A stretch of 64,000 nucleotides of DNA from Streptomyces violaceoruber (lineage in GTDB: Bacteria; Actinomycetota; Actinomycetes; Streptomycetales; Streptomycetaceae): NCBI GenBank assembly GCA_000720805.1, contig JODI01000013.1:68009-132008 (forward strand). The letters run 5' to 3'. Both the position numbers and the translations under genes were made by a program. Below the pieces are notes generated by a model. It ran no database searches. It saw nothing but the letters and a program-made list of their open reading frames with translations, and was not told the origin of the DNA. How positions within the stretch are numbered: the first letter of the stretch is position 1; every line of letters starts with the position of its first letter. Of the stretch, positions 24,112-31,438 are shown piece after piece.

Positions 24112-25623
24112 ATGGCTCAGACAGCCGCAGCGCCGGACACGGCGCCTCTCCGGAAAAGCGGTGCGCAGGCCGATGAGGCCGGGCCCCGCCATCGGTGGTG
24201 GATCCTCGCCGTCATCGGGCTCGCCCAGCTGATGGTCGTACTGGACGCGACCATCGTGAACATCGCCCTGCCGTCCGCCCAGGCCGACCTCGGCTTCTCC
24301 GACGGCAACCGGACCTGGATCGTCACCGCCTACTCGCTCGCCTTCGGCAGCCTGCTGCTGCTCGGCGGCCGGATAGCCGACCTCTTCGGCCGCAAGCCCG
24401 CCTTCCTGATCGGCGTGAGCGGCTTCGCGGCCGCCTCGGCCGTGGCCGGCGCCGCCGTCAACTTCGAGATGCTGGTCGCGGGCCGCGCCCTCCAGGGCCT
24501 GTTCGGCGCACTGCTCGCCCCCGCCGCGCTCTCCCTGCTGACGACCACCTTCACCGACGCCAGGGAACGCGCCAAGGCGTTCGGCATCTTCGGCGCCATC
24601 GCCGGCTCCGGAGCGGCCGTCGGCCTGCTGCTCGGCGGTGTTCTCACCGAGTACCTGGACTGGCGCTGGACCCTCTACGTCAACCTCTTCATCGCGGCCT
24701 TCGCGATCGTCGGCGGCTCGCTGCTGCTCCAGCGCACGGCTCGGGACCGCACCGCCAAGCTCGACATCCCCGGCACCGTCCTGGTCACCACCGGCCTCTT
24801 CAGCATCGTCTACGGCTTCTCCAACGCCGAGTCCCACGACTGGAGCTCGCCGCTGTCCTGGGGCTTCCTCACGGCCGGCGCCGTGCTGCTGGCGGCCTTC
24901 ACCTGGTGGCAGACCAAGGCCTCGCACCCGCTGCTGCCGCTGCGCGTGCTGCTCGACCGGAACCGCGGCGCCTCCTTCACCGCCATGCTGATCTCCAGCG
25001 CCGGAATGTTCGGCGTGTTCCTCTTCCTCACCTACTACCTGCAGCTCAGCCTCGGCTTCACCGCCGTACGGACGGGCCTGGCCTTCCTCCCGATGGTCGG
25101 CGCCCTCATGGTGAGCGCCACCATGTCCACCAGCTTCCTGATACCGCGCGTCGGTCCGAAGATCGTGGTCCCGCTCGGCGCGGTCCTCGGAGCCGTCGGC
25201 ATGGTGTGGCTGACCGGCCTCGGCCTGGACAGCACGTACGCGGCCCACGTCCTGCCGCCGCTGCTGGTCACCGGGTTCGGCATCGGCCTGATCATGGCCC
25301 CTGCCATGAGCCTCGCCACCAGCGGCGTGGCCTCGGACGACGCCGGCGTCGCCTCGGCCTCCGTCAACACCATGCAGCAGATCGGCGGTTCCATCGGTAC
25401 GGCGCTGCTCAACACCCTCGCCGCCAGCGCCGCCACCTCCTACCTGGTCGGCAAGGACCCCGCGAACAAGCTCAACCAGGCCCACGCCGCACTGGAGTCC
25501 TACTCCACGGCCTACTGGTGGTCGGCCGGCTTCTTCGCGGCCGGCGCTCTGATCACGGCGCTGCTCTACCGGCGCGGTGTCCCGGCTGTCGACGCGGACG
25601 CCGCTCCCACAGTCCACATGTAA
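24112..25623 (+). CDS. MFS drug exporter, DHA2 (EmrB/QacA-like) family
   Basis: A 503-residue protein with 14 predicted spans. Family motifs are LMVVLDATIVNIALPSAQ in the first span, LLGGRIADLFGRKPAFLIG in loop 2-3, RALQGLFGALLAPAALSLL in span 4, and IFGAIAGSGAAVGLLLGGVL (the antiporter motif C) in span 5. It should expel a hydrophobic drug or metabolite in exchange for protons. Two palindromes sharing the CGAAAC half-site lie in its upstream region, which implies repressor control. No regulator gene adjoins it: its neighbours are a peptidase and an SDR. A strong hairpin ends the transcript. Confidence 0.93.
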   Translation: MAQTAAAPDTAPLRKSGAQADEAGPRHRWWILAVIGLAQLMVVLDATIVNIALPSAQADLGFSDGNRTWIVTAYSLAFGSLLLLGGRIADLFGRKPAFLIGVSGFAAASAVAGAAVNFEMLVAGRALQGLFGALLAPAALSLLTTTFTDARERAKAFGIFGAIAGSGAAVGLLLGGVLTEYLDWRWTLYVNLFIAAFAIVGGSLLLQRTARDRTAKLDIPGTVLVTTGLFSIVYGFSNAESHDWSSPLSWGFLTAGAVLLAAFTWWQTKASHPLLPLRVLLDRNRGASFTAMLISSAGMFGVFLFLTYYLQLSLGFTAVRTGLAFLPMVGALMVSATMSTSFLIPRVGPKIVVPLGAVLGAVGMVWLTGLGLDSTYAAHVLPPLLVTGFGIGLIMAPAMSLATSGVASDDAGVASASVNTMQQIGGSIGTALLNTLAASAATSYLVGKDPANKLNQAHAALESYSTAYWWSAGFFAAGALITALLYRRGVPAVDADAAPTVHM

Positions 25624-25674
25624 GCGGCATGTGGTGGCCCGCGCCCACCTGTGGGGACGGGGCGGGTACGGGCG

Positions 25675-25706
25675 ACGGGCCCGGTGCTTTCGAGCACCGG
25701 GCCCGT
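25675..25706. terminator. Bidirectional hairpin terminator with TTCG tetraloop
   Basis: ACGGGCCCGGTGCT (25675-25688) pairs perfectly over 14 bases with AGCACCGGGCCCGT (25693-25706) around a TTCG loop. It lies between the exporter gene and the convergent SDR gene and should stop both transcripts. Confidence 0.9.
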
Positions 25707-25812
25707 GCACGTGTGCGGCGCGTGTACCGCCGGTGCCTCGCGAAGGGCTGCGGCCGCCGGAGCGGCGGTGTTCCAGCGGCCGAACGGTCGCAGGGCGTGC
25801 ACACCCCCGCTG

Positions 25813-26580
25813 TCAGACGGCTGCCCAGCCGTCGTCGACGGGGAGGACGGCGCCGTTGACGAAGGAGGCGGCGTCGGAGGCCAGGTAGACGATGGCGTCG
25901 GCCTGTTCCTCGGCCGAACCCAGTCGGCCGATGTTGGCGCCGATCAACGGGCTGATGACGGTGGGGCCGTGGGCTTCCTGACCGGCGTCCACGCGGATGT
26001 TGGTGGCGGTGGGCCCGGGGGCGACGGCGTTGGCGCGGATGCCCTGTCCCCGGTACATGACGGCGAGGTTCTTCACCAGACCGACGATGCCGTGCTTGGA
26101 GGCGGTGTAGGCGGCTCCCGCCGAGCCGCCGCGCAGGCCGGCCTCGGAGGCGGTGAAGACGATCGAGCCGCGTCCGGCGGCCAGCATGTGCGGCAGGACG
26201 GCGCGGGTCAGGAGGAAGGGCGCCGTCAGATTGACCCGGATGACCCGCTCCCACTCGGCGTCGGCGGTCTCACCGAGCGCGGACATACGGTCCATGATCC
26301 CGGCGTTGTTCACCAGGACGTCCACCCCGCCGAATACCTCGACGGCCCGCTCGACGACACCGTCCACGACCTGCTGGTCGCTCAGGTCTCCGACGACCGC
26401 GACGGCGGTTCCCCCGGCCGCGCCGATCTCCTCGACCGTCTTCTCCGCGCCCGCCCCGTCGAGGTCCGCGACCAGAACCTTCGCACCTTCCTGCGCGAAC
26501 CTCAGGGCCGTGGCCCTGCCGATGCCGGACGCGGCGCCGGTGACGACGACACCGCGCCCTTCAAGACCCGTCCCGCCCAT
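25813..26580 (-). CDS. Short-chain dehydrogenase/reductase
   Basis: A 255-residue classical SDR. The cofactor motif is VVVTGAASGIGRATALRFAQ, with Asp in VADLDGAG favouring NAD(H). The NNAG motif is DVLVNNAGIMD, and the catalytic Tyr and Lys are in AAYTASKHGIVG. The C-terminal SFVNGAVLPVDDGW is usual. It is the third gene of the BVMO/SMP-30 operon, 61 bases after the SMP-30 stop. In that context it probably oxidises a secondary alcohol to the ketone used by the monooxygenase. ATG 26580 was chosen because GAGAAGG lies about 8 bases ahead; the GTG at 26589 overlaps that site. Confidence 0.9.
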   Translation of the reverse strand: MGGTGLEGRGVVVTGAASGIGRATALRFAQEGAKVLVADLDGAGAEKTVEEIGAAGGTAVAVVGDLSDQQVVDGVVERAVEVFGGVDVLVNNAGIMDRMSALGETADAEWERVIRVNLTAPFLLTRAVLPHMLAAGRGSIVFTASEAGLRGGSAGAAYTASKHGIVGLVKNLAVMYRGQGIRANAVAPGPTATNIRVDAGQEAHGPTVISPLIGANIGRLGSAEEQADAIVYLASDAASFVNGAVLPVDDGWAAV

Positions 26581-26641
26581 GTGATGCACCTTCTCTCTGT
26601 GGAATGCCCACGGTCTCTGTGCGAAGCCGATCGCGGCTCGG

Positions 26642-28279
26642 TCACGTCTTCAACTGCCACACGCTTCCCTCACCGTTGGCCGACAGGAAGAGGGAACCGT
26701 CCGGGGCGACGGCGAGGCCGGCGAACGGAGGCGGCGAGCCGGGCATGCCATGGGTGAACAGCGCGGGTTCGGTGCGGGGTGCGGTGCCCGGGGGCGGTCC
26801 GACCGGCAGGTCCTCGGCATCGACCCGGCTCTCACCGGTGGTCAGCGAGACGGCCCACAGCCGTCGGTGCTCGACGTCCACCGCGAACAACTCGTCGCCG
26901 CGCACGGCCAGTCCCTGCGGTGCGCCGAGCTCGTCCGCGACGACCTCCGCCGTCCCGTCCTCCCCGATCCGCAGCAGTGCTCCGAGCCGGTCGTCGCTCA
27001 CATAGCAGTGCCCGGCGGTGTCGAAGGCCACGTCCACGGGATGGTCGAGCCCTTCGGTGAGCACGGTGACGGTGTCGCTGTCGTCGATGGCCACGACCCG
27101 GCCGGCGCCCGCCTCGGCGACGACCAGCGACCCGTCCGGCCCCACGGTGATGCCGACGGGCTGGTCGAGTCCGGTCGCTCGTTGCCGTGTGCCCCCCAGG
27201 CCGGGGTCGTAGGTGTGGACGTCGCCGTACTGGGAGGTGATGTGCACGAAACCGCCCGCGCCCGCGAGCCCGTGCACGAACGGTGGCAACAGGTTGAGGG
27301 TCGTGAGGTCGCCCGCGCGGTCCGCGTCACCCATGGCGCCCCCGTCGGAGGGCTCCGGGGTCGTCAGCCGGTAGTGGTCGGCCACGTACACCGTGCCGCC
27401 GAGATCGACCGTTATGCCGTAGGGGCCGTCGAGGCCGCGGGGGACGATCTCGCGCGTACGGCCGTCGGGGTGCAGTTCGGTGACGCCGCCGGCGGCGTAG
27501 CTGGAGACGAACATGCGGTTGTCCGCGTCGAAGGCCGCGTTGTCCAGGCCGACCAGGCCGCTGGTGACGAGCGTCCGCGAGCCGCTGCCGTGCAGGTCGA
27601 TCCGCGTCACGATGCCTTCCACGCCCCGGGACAGGACATGCAGGACTCCGCCCTGGTCGAAGCGGACCGCGACCGGCTCGTGCACGTTCTCGGCGACCAC
27701 CTCGGGCACACCGCCGTCCGGCGGGATGCGCCACACCTGGCCGGTCATCATGTGCGGGTAGTACAGCCGGCCGTCCGGGCCGAGTTGCATGGCGTTGCCG
27801 AGCGCGAGCCCCTCGGTGAGCACCACGGCTTCGCCACCGTCCGGGAACAGCTCCAGCAGCCGGCCCCCCGGCCGCATCTCGTTGACGAAGAGCCGGTCGC
27901 CGACACAGGTGATGCCGTTGGGCACCTTCACCTCGGCCGAGACCAGAAAGTACTCGCCCTGCGGGCTGCGTCGCCACACCCGGCCGGGCACCAGGTCGGC
28001 GATGTACATCGAGCCGTCAGCGCCGAAGGCGAGGTCGTCGGGCGACTGCACCGGGCCGTCCATCGGTACGACGATGTCGACGTCTCCGGTGGCCGGGTCG
28101 ACGGCGCTGATCTGCCCGGCGAGGAACTGGGCGACGTACAGCCGCCCGTCGGGACCGAAGGCGACGCCGTTGGAACCCCACAACCGGCTGGGCGGGTTGA
28201 GGCGCCTGGCCTGCCTCCGGGTACTCACGGCGGGCCGGCTGCCGGTTTCGTCGAACCGGCTGGGATACGAGGTCCTCAC
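26642..28279 (-). CDS. SMP-30/NHL-type beta-propeller protein, putative lactonase
   Basis: A 545-residue protein built of repeated propeller strands such as SNGVAFGPDGRLYVAQ, PDDLAFGADGSMYIAD, NAMQLGPDGRLYYPH, PYGITVDLGGTVYVAD, PVGITVGPDGSLVVAE and APQGLAVRGDELFAVD. The length allows two six-bladed propellers, about twice the usual SMP-30/gluconolactonase size. There is no signal peptide. Members hydrolyse lactones or bind ligands with calcium. The GTG at 28279 overlaps the BVMO stop by 4 bases (GTGA), so production is tied to the monooxygenase. I infer hydrolysis of the ester or lactone made by that enzyme, but single-function scaffold roles cannot be excluded. Confidence 0.8.
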   Translation of the reverse strand: MRTSYPSRFDETGSRPAVSTRRQARRLNPPSRLWGSNGVAFGPDGRLYVAQFLAGQISAVDPATGDVDIVVPMDGPVQSPDDLAFGADGSMYIADLVPGRVWRRSPQGEYFLVSAEVKVPNGITCVGDRLFVNEMRPGGRLLELFPDGGEAVVLTEGLALGNAMQLGPDGRLYYPHMMTGQVWRIPPDGGVPEVVAENVHEPVAVRFDQGGVLHVLSRGVEGIVTRIDLHGSGSRTLVTSGLVGLDNAAFDADNRMFVSSYAAGGVTELHPDGRTREIVPRGLDGPYGITVDLGGTVYVADHYRLTTPEPSDGGAMGDADRAGDLTTLNLLPPFVHGLAGAGGFVHITSQYGDVHTYDPGLGGTRQRATGLDQPVGITVGPDGSLVVAEAGAGRVVAIDDSDTVTVLTEGLDHPVDVAFDTAGHCYVSDDRLGALLRIGEDGTAEVVADELGAPQGLAVRGDELFAVDVEHRRLWAVSLTTGESRVDAEDLPVGPPPGTAPRTEPALFTHGMPGSPPPFAGLAVAPDGSLFLSANGEGSVWQLKT

Positions 28280-30102
28280 GCCTCCTCCGCCCCCACCAGC
28301 ACGTCGTCCATGCCGCCGTCCGCCCGCCAGCGCCTGAGCAGCTCGTGGAAGACGACCGGCCCGTCGGCGTACGCCACCCGCTCCCTGGGCATGCCCTCGT
28401 TGTTGTAGTAACCAGGGGTGCACTCCGCCAGGAAGGCGTGCAGGTCGGGTGCGTTCTCGCGGAGGGTGGCCAGCCAGACGTCCTGCGCCTCGGGGGTCGG
28501 CTCGACGTACCGGGCCCGGCGTTCGCGGGCCGCGGCCACGACCTCGGCGACGTGCTGGGCCTGTTCGTCGAGGATGTGGACGAAGTTCACGGCGGACGCG
28601 TTCTGCAGCGGGCCGAGCTGGAACAGGTTGGGGAAGCCGTGGCTGTAGAAGCCGTGCAGGGTCTTCGGGCCTTTGGCCCAGGCCTCGAAGAGATGGACGC
28701 CTCCCCTGCCGTACACCGGGAGCCGTCCGGAGAGGATCCCGGAGACCCCGGTCTCGAAACCGGTCGCGAAGATGACGCAGTCCACCTCGTACTCGGTGTC
28801 GCCGACCACGACGGCGCTCTCCGTCATCCGCTCCACGCCGTGGGTGTCGGCCGTGTCGACGAGGGTGACGTTGGGCCGGTTGAAGGTCTGCAGGTAGCTG
28901 TCGCTGAACGTGGGCCGCTTGCACATGTAGCGGTACCAGGGCTTGAGCTTCTCCGCCGTGGCCGGGTCCTCGACGATGCGTTCCACGCGGGCGCGGATCT
29001 CGTTCATCTTCTGGAAGTCGGCGAGTTCGTAGGCGCGTTCGCGTTCCTCGGGCGGGACGTCGGCGTAGGCGTTGGTCGGGATGAGTTTTTCCTGGAGCCG
29101 GGCGCTGCTGGTCCAGGAGTCGTTCACCAGGTCCTGGTCGGTGCGGACTCCGGTGACCACCTTGAGGAAGTTTTCCATGCGCTGCCGCTGCCAGCCCGGC
29201 GCCAGGGAGTCGGCCCACCCCGGGTCGGTGGGGCGGTTGTCGCGGACGTCGACGGAGGAGGGCGTGCGCTGGAACACGTACAGGTGCTTGGCGTCCGCGC
29301 CGAGATGGGGCACGACCTGGATGGCGGTGGCGCCGGTGCCGATCAGGGCGACGCGCTTGTCGGCGAGCCCGGTCAGATGGCCGTTCGCGTCGCCGCCGGT
29401 GTAGGCGTAGTCCCAGCGGCTGGTGTGGAAGGTGTGGCCCTTGAAGGTCTCGATGCCGGGGATGCCGGGTAGTTTCGCCTGGCTGAGCGTTCCGGTGGAG
29501 ACGACCACGTAGCGGGCCCGGATGCGGTCACCGCGGTCGGTCGCGACGATCCACTCCGACTCGGCCTCGTCCCAGCGCAGTTCACTCACGCCGGTCTGGA
29601 AGCAGGCCTCGCGGTAGAGATCGAAGTGACGGGCGATGGCCTGGGCGTGCTGCCGGATCTCCTCGCCCGGCGCGTAGCGCCACTTTGGGACGTAACCGAC
29701 CTCCTCCAGCAGGGGCATGTAGATGTACGACTCGATGTCGCAGTGGATGCCCGGGTACCGGTTCCAGTACCAGGTGCCGCCGAAGTCCCCGCCCTTGTCG
29801 ATGACCCGGATCGACTCCACGCCGGCCTGCCGCAGCCGGGCCGCGGCGAGCAGACCGCCGAAGCCCCCGCCGACGATCACCGCCTCCACGCGGTCGTGCA
29901 GGGGCTCGCGGGTGAACTCCGGGTCCGCGTGGGGGTCTTCGGCGTAGTAGCCGAACTCGCCGCCGGTGCCCCGGTATTGGGCGTTGCCGTCAGGGCGGAT
30001 ACGGCGGTCGCGTTCGGCACGGTAGCGCGCACGTAAGGCCTGGAGATCGAGCCCGGGGTCCTGCGAGTGGGTCGGGCTGGAGGAGGTGTGGGGGGTGGAC
30101 AT
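28276..30102 (-). CDS. Flavoprotein Baeyer-Villiger monooxygenase
   Basis: A 608-residue class B flavin monooxygenase. The FAD site is VIVGGGFGGLLAAARLRQAG (about 74-93), with GGTWYWNRYPGIHCDIESY, which is strongly conserved in BVMOs. The fingerprint FxGxxxHxxxW appears as FKGHTFHTSRWD, and the NADPH site is VALIGTGATAIQVVPHLG. It should insert oxygen next to a ketone with NADPH and O2, giving an ester or lactone. The 65-residue N-terminal extension (YRAERDRRIRPDGNAQYR) resembles those of the larger phenylacetone/cyclododecanone-type enzymes. It is the first gene of a three-gene operon; a palindrome lies about 240 bases upstream, next to the TetR gene. Confidence 0.93.
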   Translation of the reverse strand: MSTPHTSSSPTHSQDPGLDLQALRARYRAERDRRIRPDGNAQYRGTGGEFGYYAEDPHADPEFTREPLHDRVEAVIVGGGFGGLLAAARLRQAGVESIRVIDKGGDFGGTWYWNRYPGIHCDIESYIYMPLLEEVGYVPKWRYAPGEEIRQHAQAIARHFDLYREACFQTGVSELRWDEAESEWIVATDRGDRIRARYVVVSTGTLSQAKLPGIPGIETFKGHTFHTSRWDYAYTGGDANGHLTGLADKRVALIGTGATAIQVVPHLGADAKHLYVFQRTPSSVDVRDNRPTDPGWADSLAPGWQRQRMENFLKVVTGVRTDQDLVNDSWTSSARLQEKLIPTNAYADVPPEERERAYELADFQKMNEIRARVERIVEDPATAEKLKPWYRYMCKRPTFSDSYLQTFNRPNVTLVDTADTHGVERMTESAVVVGDTEYEVDCVIFATGFETGVSGILSGRLPVYGRGGVHLFEAWAKGPKTLHGFYSHGFPNLFQLGPLQNASAVNFVHILDEQAQHVAEVVAAARERRARYVEPTPEAQDVWLATLRENAPDLHAFLAECTPGYYNNEGMPRERVAYADGPVVFHELLRRWRADGGMDDVLVGAEEA

Positions 30103-30339
30103 CGGGGTCCTCTTCCTCTCTGTGTTCCGTCGGGGTGCCGCCCGGGCTGTCGCGGGGGCGTCCGGGCGTCGAGCCGGCCTGTCGCATGGCGTGGCACGGG
30201 TGTTGCGGTGAGCGCCCCGCCGTGAACCACCCCCTCGCCGGTGCCGGTCGGCGGTGGGGGCGTCGGGTCACCGCCTTCCGCCGTGCGTCTCGATGGCCGC
30301 GCCGCGCGTGACCGCGTCGTCGCGAGCGGTGAAAATCTA

Positions 30340-30359
30340 TCACTCAAAAACTTTAGTGA
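30340..30359 (-). promoter_or_regulatory. Candidate TetR operator for the BVMO operon
   Basis: The minus strand reads TCACTAAAGTTTTTGAGTGA, a 20-base imperfect palindrome with outer arms TCACT/AGTGA. It overlaps the stop codon of the TetR gene and lies 238 bases before the BVMO start, inside the AT-rich segment of that intergenic region, where a promoter is expected. Confidence 0.55.
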
Positions 30360-30988
30360 CCAGGATGATCGCGACGCTTCGCCTCCTGCCCGGCCTCGGC
30401 CGAAGGCGCCAGCACCCGCGCGAACGTCTCGGCGATCGCGGCGATATCCACCGTGGGGTCGTGCATCCACTGGATCTGCAAACCGTCCATCACCGCCAGC
30501 ACCGCCCTGGCCAGATGGTCGGCCGGCTGGTCGGCCCGGAGCGCACCGGCCTTCTGCTGCGCCTCCAGTTCCTGCGTGACCTCGGCGGCGAGGGCCCGGT
30601 AGCGCTCGGTGAAATAGTCGTGCGCGGGGCTCTCCGGATCGGTGGCCGCCGCCGACAGCGTGACGGACAGCTTGGCCAGTCCTGGATGATCGGTCGCGTG
30701 CCGGGCGCTTGCCGCCATGCCCTCGACCATGCCCTTGCCCGATGCGGCGGCGCCCGCGATTTCCTTGCCCCTCATGTCCCGTCGTTCCAGAACGGCGAGG
30801 AGCAGGTCGTCGCGCGTGGGGAAGTAGTACGTCAGCGCCGGCTGCGTCACCCCGACCCGGTCGGCGATGTCCTGCAGCGAGGCACGCTCTCCGTGCTCGT
30901 CGATGGCCTCGTAGGCGGCCTGGAGGATCTGCTCCCGCCGCTCCGCGCTCTTGCGGTACGGGCCTCGTGGATTTCGCTGGTTCGTCAC
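30353..30988 (-). CDS. TetR-family transcriptional regulator
   Basis: A 211-residue repressor. The N-terminal helix-turn-helix is ASLQDIADRVGVTQPALTYYF (about 40-60) after REQILQAAYEAIDEHG. The ligand domain contains a TetR C-terminal segment of the type YRALAAEVTQELEAQQKAGALRAD. It lies upstream of, and in the same direction as, the BVMO operon, so it probably controls ketone catabolism, responding to the substrate. The stop is TAA, rare in this GC-rich DNA, and is part of the palindrome at 30340-30359. The ATG at 30988 starts MTNQRNPRGPYRKSAERR. Confidence 0.9.
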   Translation of the reverse strand: MTNQRNPRGPYRKSAERREQILQAAYEAIDEHGERASLQDIADRVGVTQPALTYYFPTRDDLLLAVLERRDMRGKEIAGAAASGKGMVEGMAASARHATDHPGLAKLSVTLSAAATDPESPAHDYFTERYRALAAEVTQELEAQQKAGALRADQPADHLARAVLAVMDGLQIQWMHDPTVDIAAIAETFARVLAPSAEAGQEAKRRDHPGH

Positions 30989-31438
30989 TCGTCAGACCGT
31001 ACTTGAGGGATATGGCGCGTCACGGGCGCGCTGCGGCCTGCCCCGGTCGCCACCTCCGGCTCGCGTCCCGCGACGTCCCGACCGGCCGACGGCGGTGTCT
31101 CGGGCAGCGGAGGCATCTCCACGACCACCATGCTGATGGCCATGAAGATGCGGGGCATGGGTAGTGCGGCCGGCGGCGGCAAGGGGATGACGCCCCCTCG
31201 GCGGCCGGCCGCTGTACCGGTGCACAGGTGACGTGGAGGCCGGGGAGGTGGAGGGCCGGGCCAAGGACAAGATGTGGTTCGCGGCCGCCTCGTCCGGCAG
31301 GAAGTCCGACATGGCGGGCGGATCGGAGTGCCACAGCCGTGGAGCCGCCGTCGCAGCGTGGTGTCGGCGGCCGTCGGGCCGCGACGGCGCGCCTCATCAC
31401 AGTGGTCGAGCCCAGCCCGTCATCGCTGTGGCGACGGC
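30989..31438. other. Intergenic region, no confident gene
   Basis: About 450 bases between the TetR start and the rhamnosidase stop. On the plus strand a Met-rich stretch (TTMLMAMKMRGMGS) and, in another frame, KDKMWFAAASSGRKSDMAGG have a faintly protein-like look, but no frame is long or has a good start. It may contain remnants of a lost gene. The TetR promoter must lie at its left end. Confidence 0.35.

Noticed and set aside
30989..31438. A Met-rich peptide gene on the plus strand (TTMLMAMKMRGMGS region).
   Set aside because: No plausible ribosome site or stable frame of useful length; the protein-like look is split between frames.
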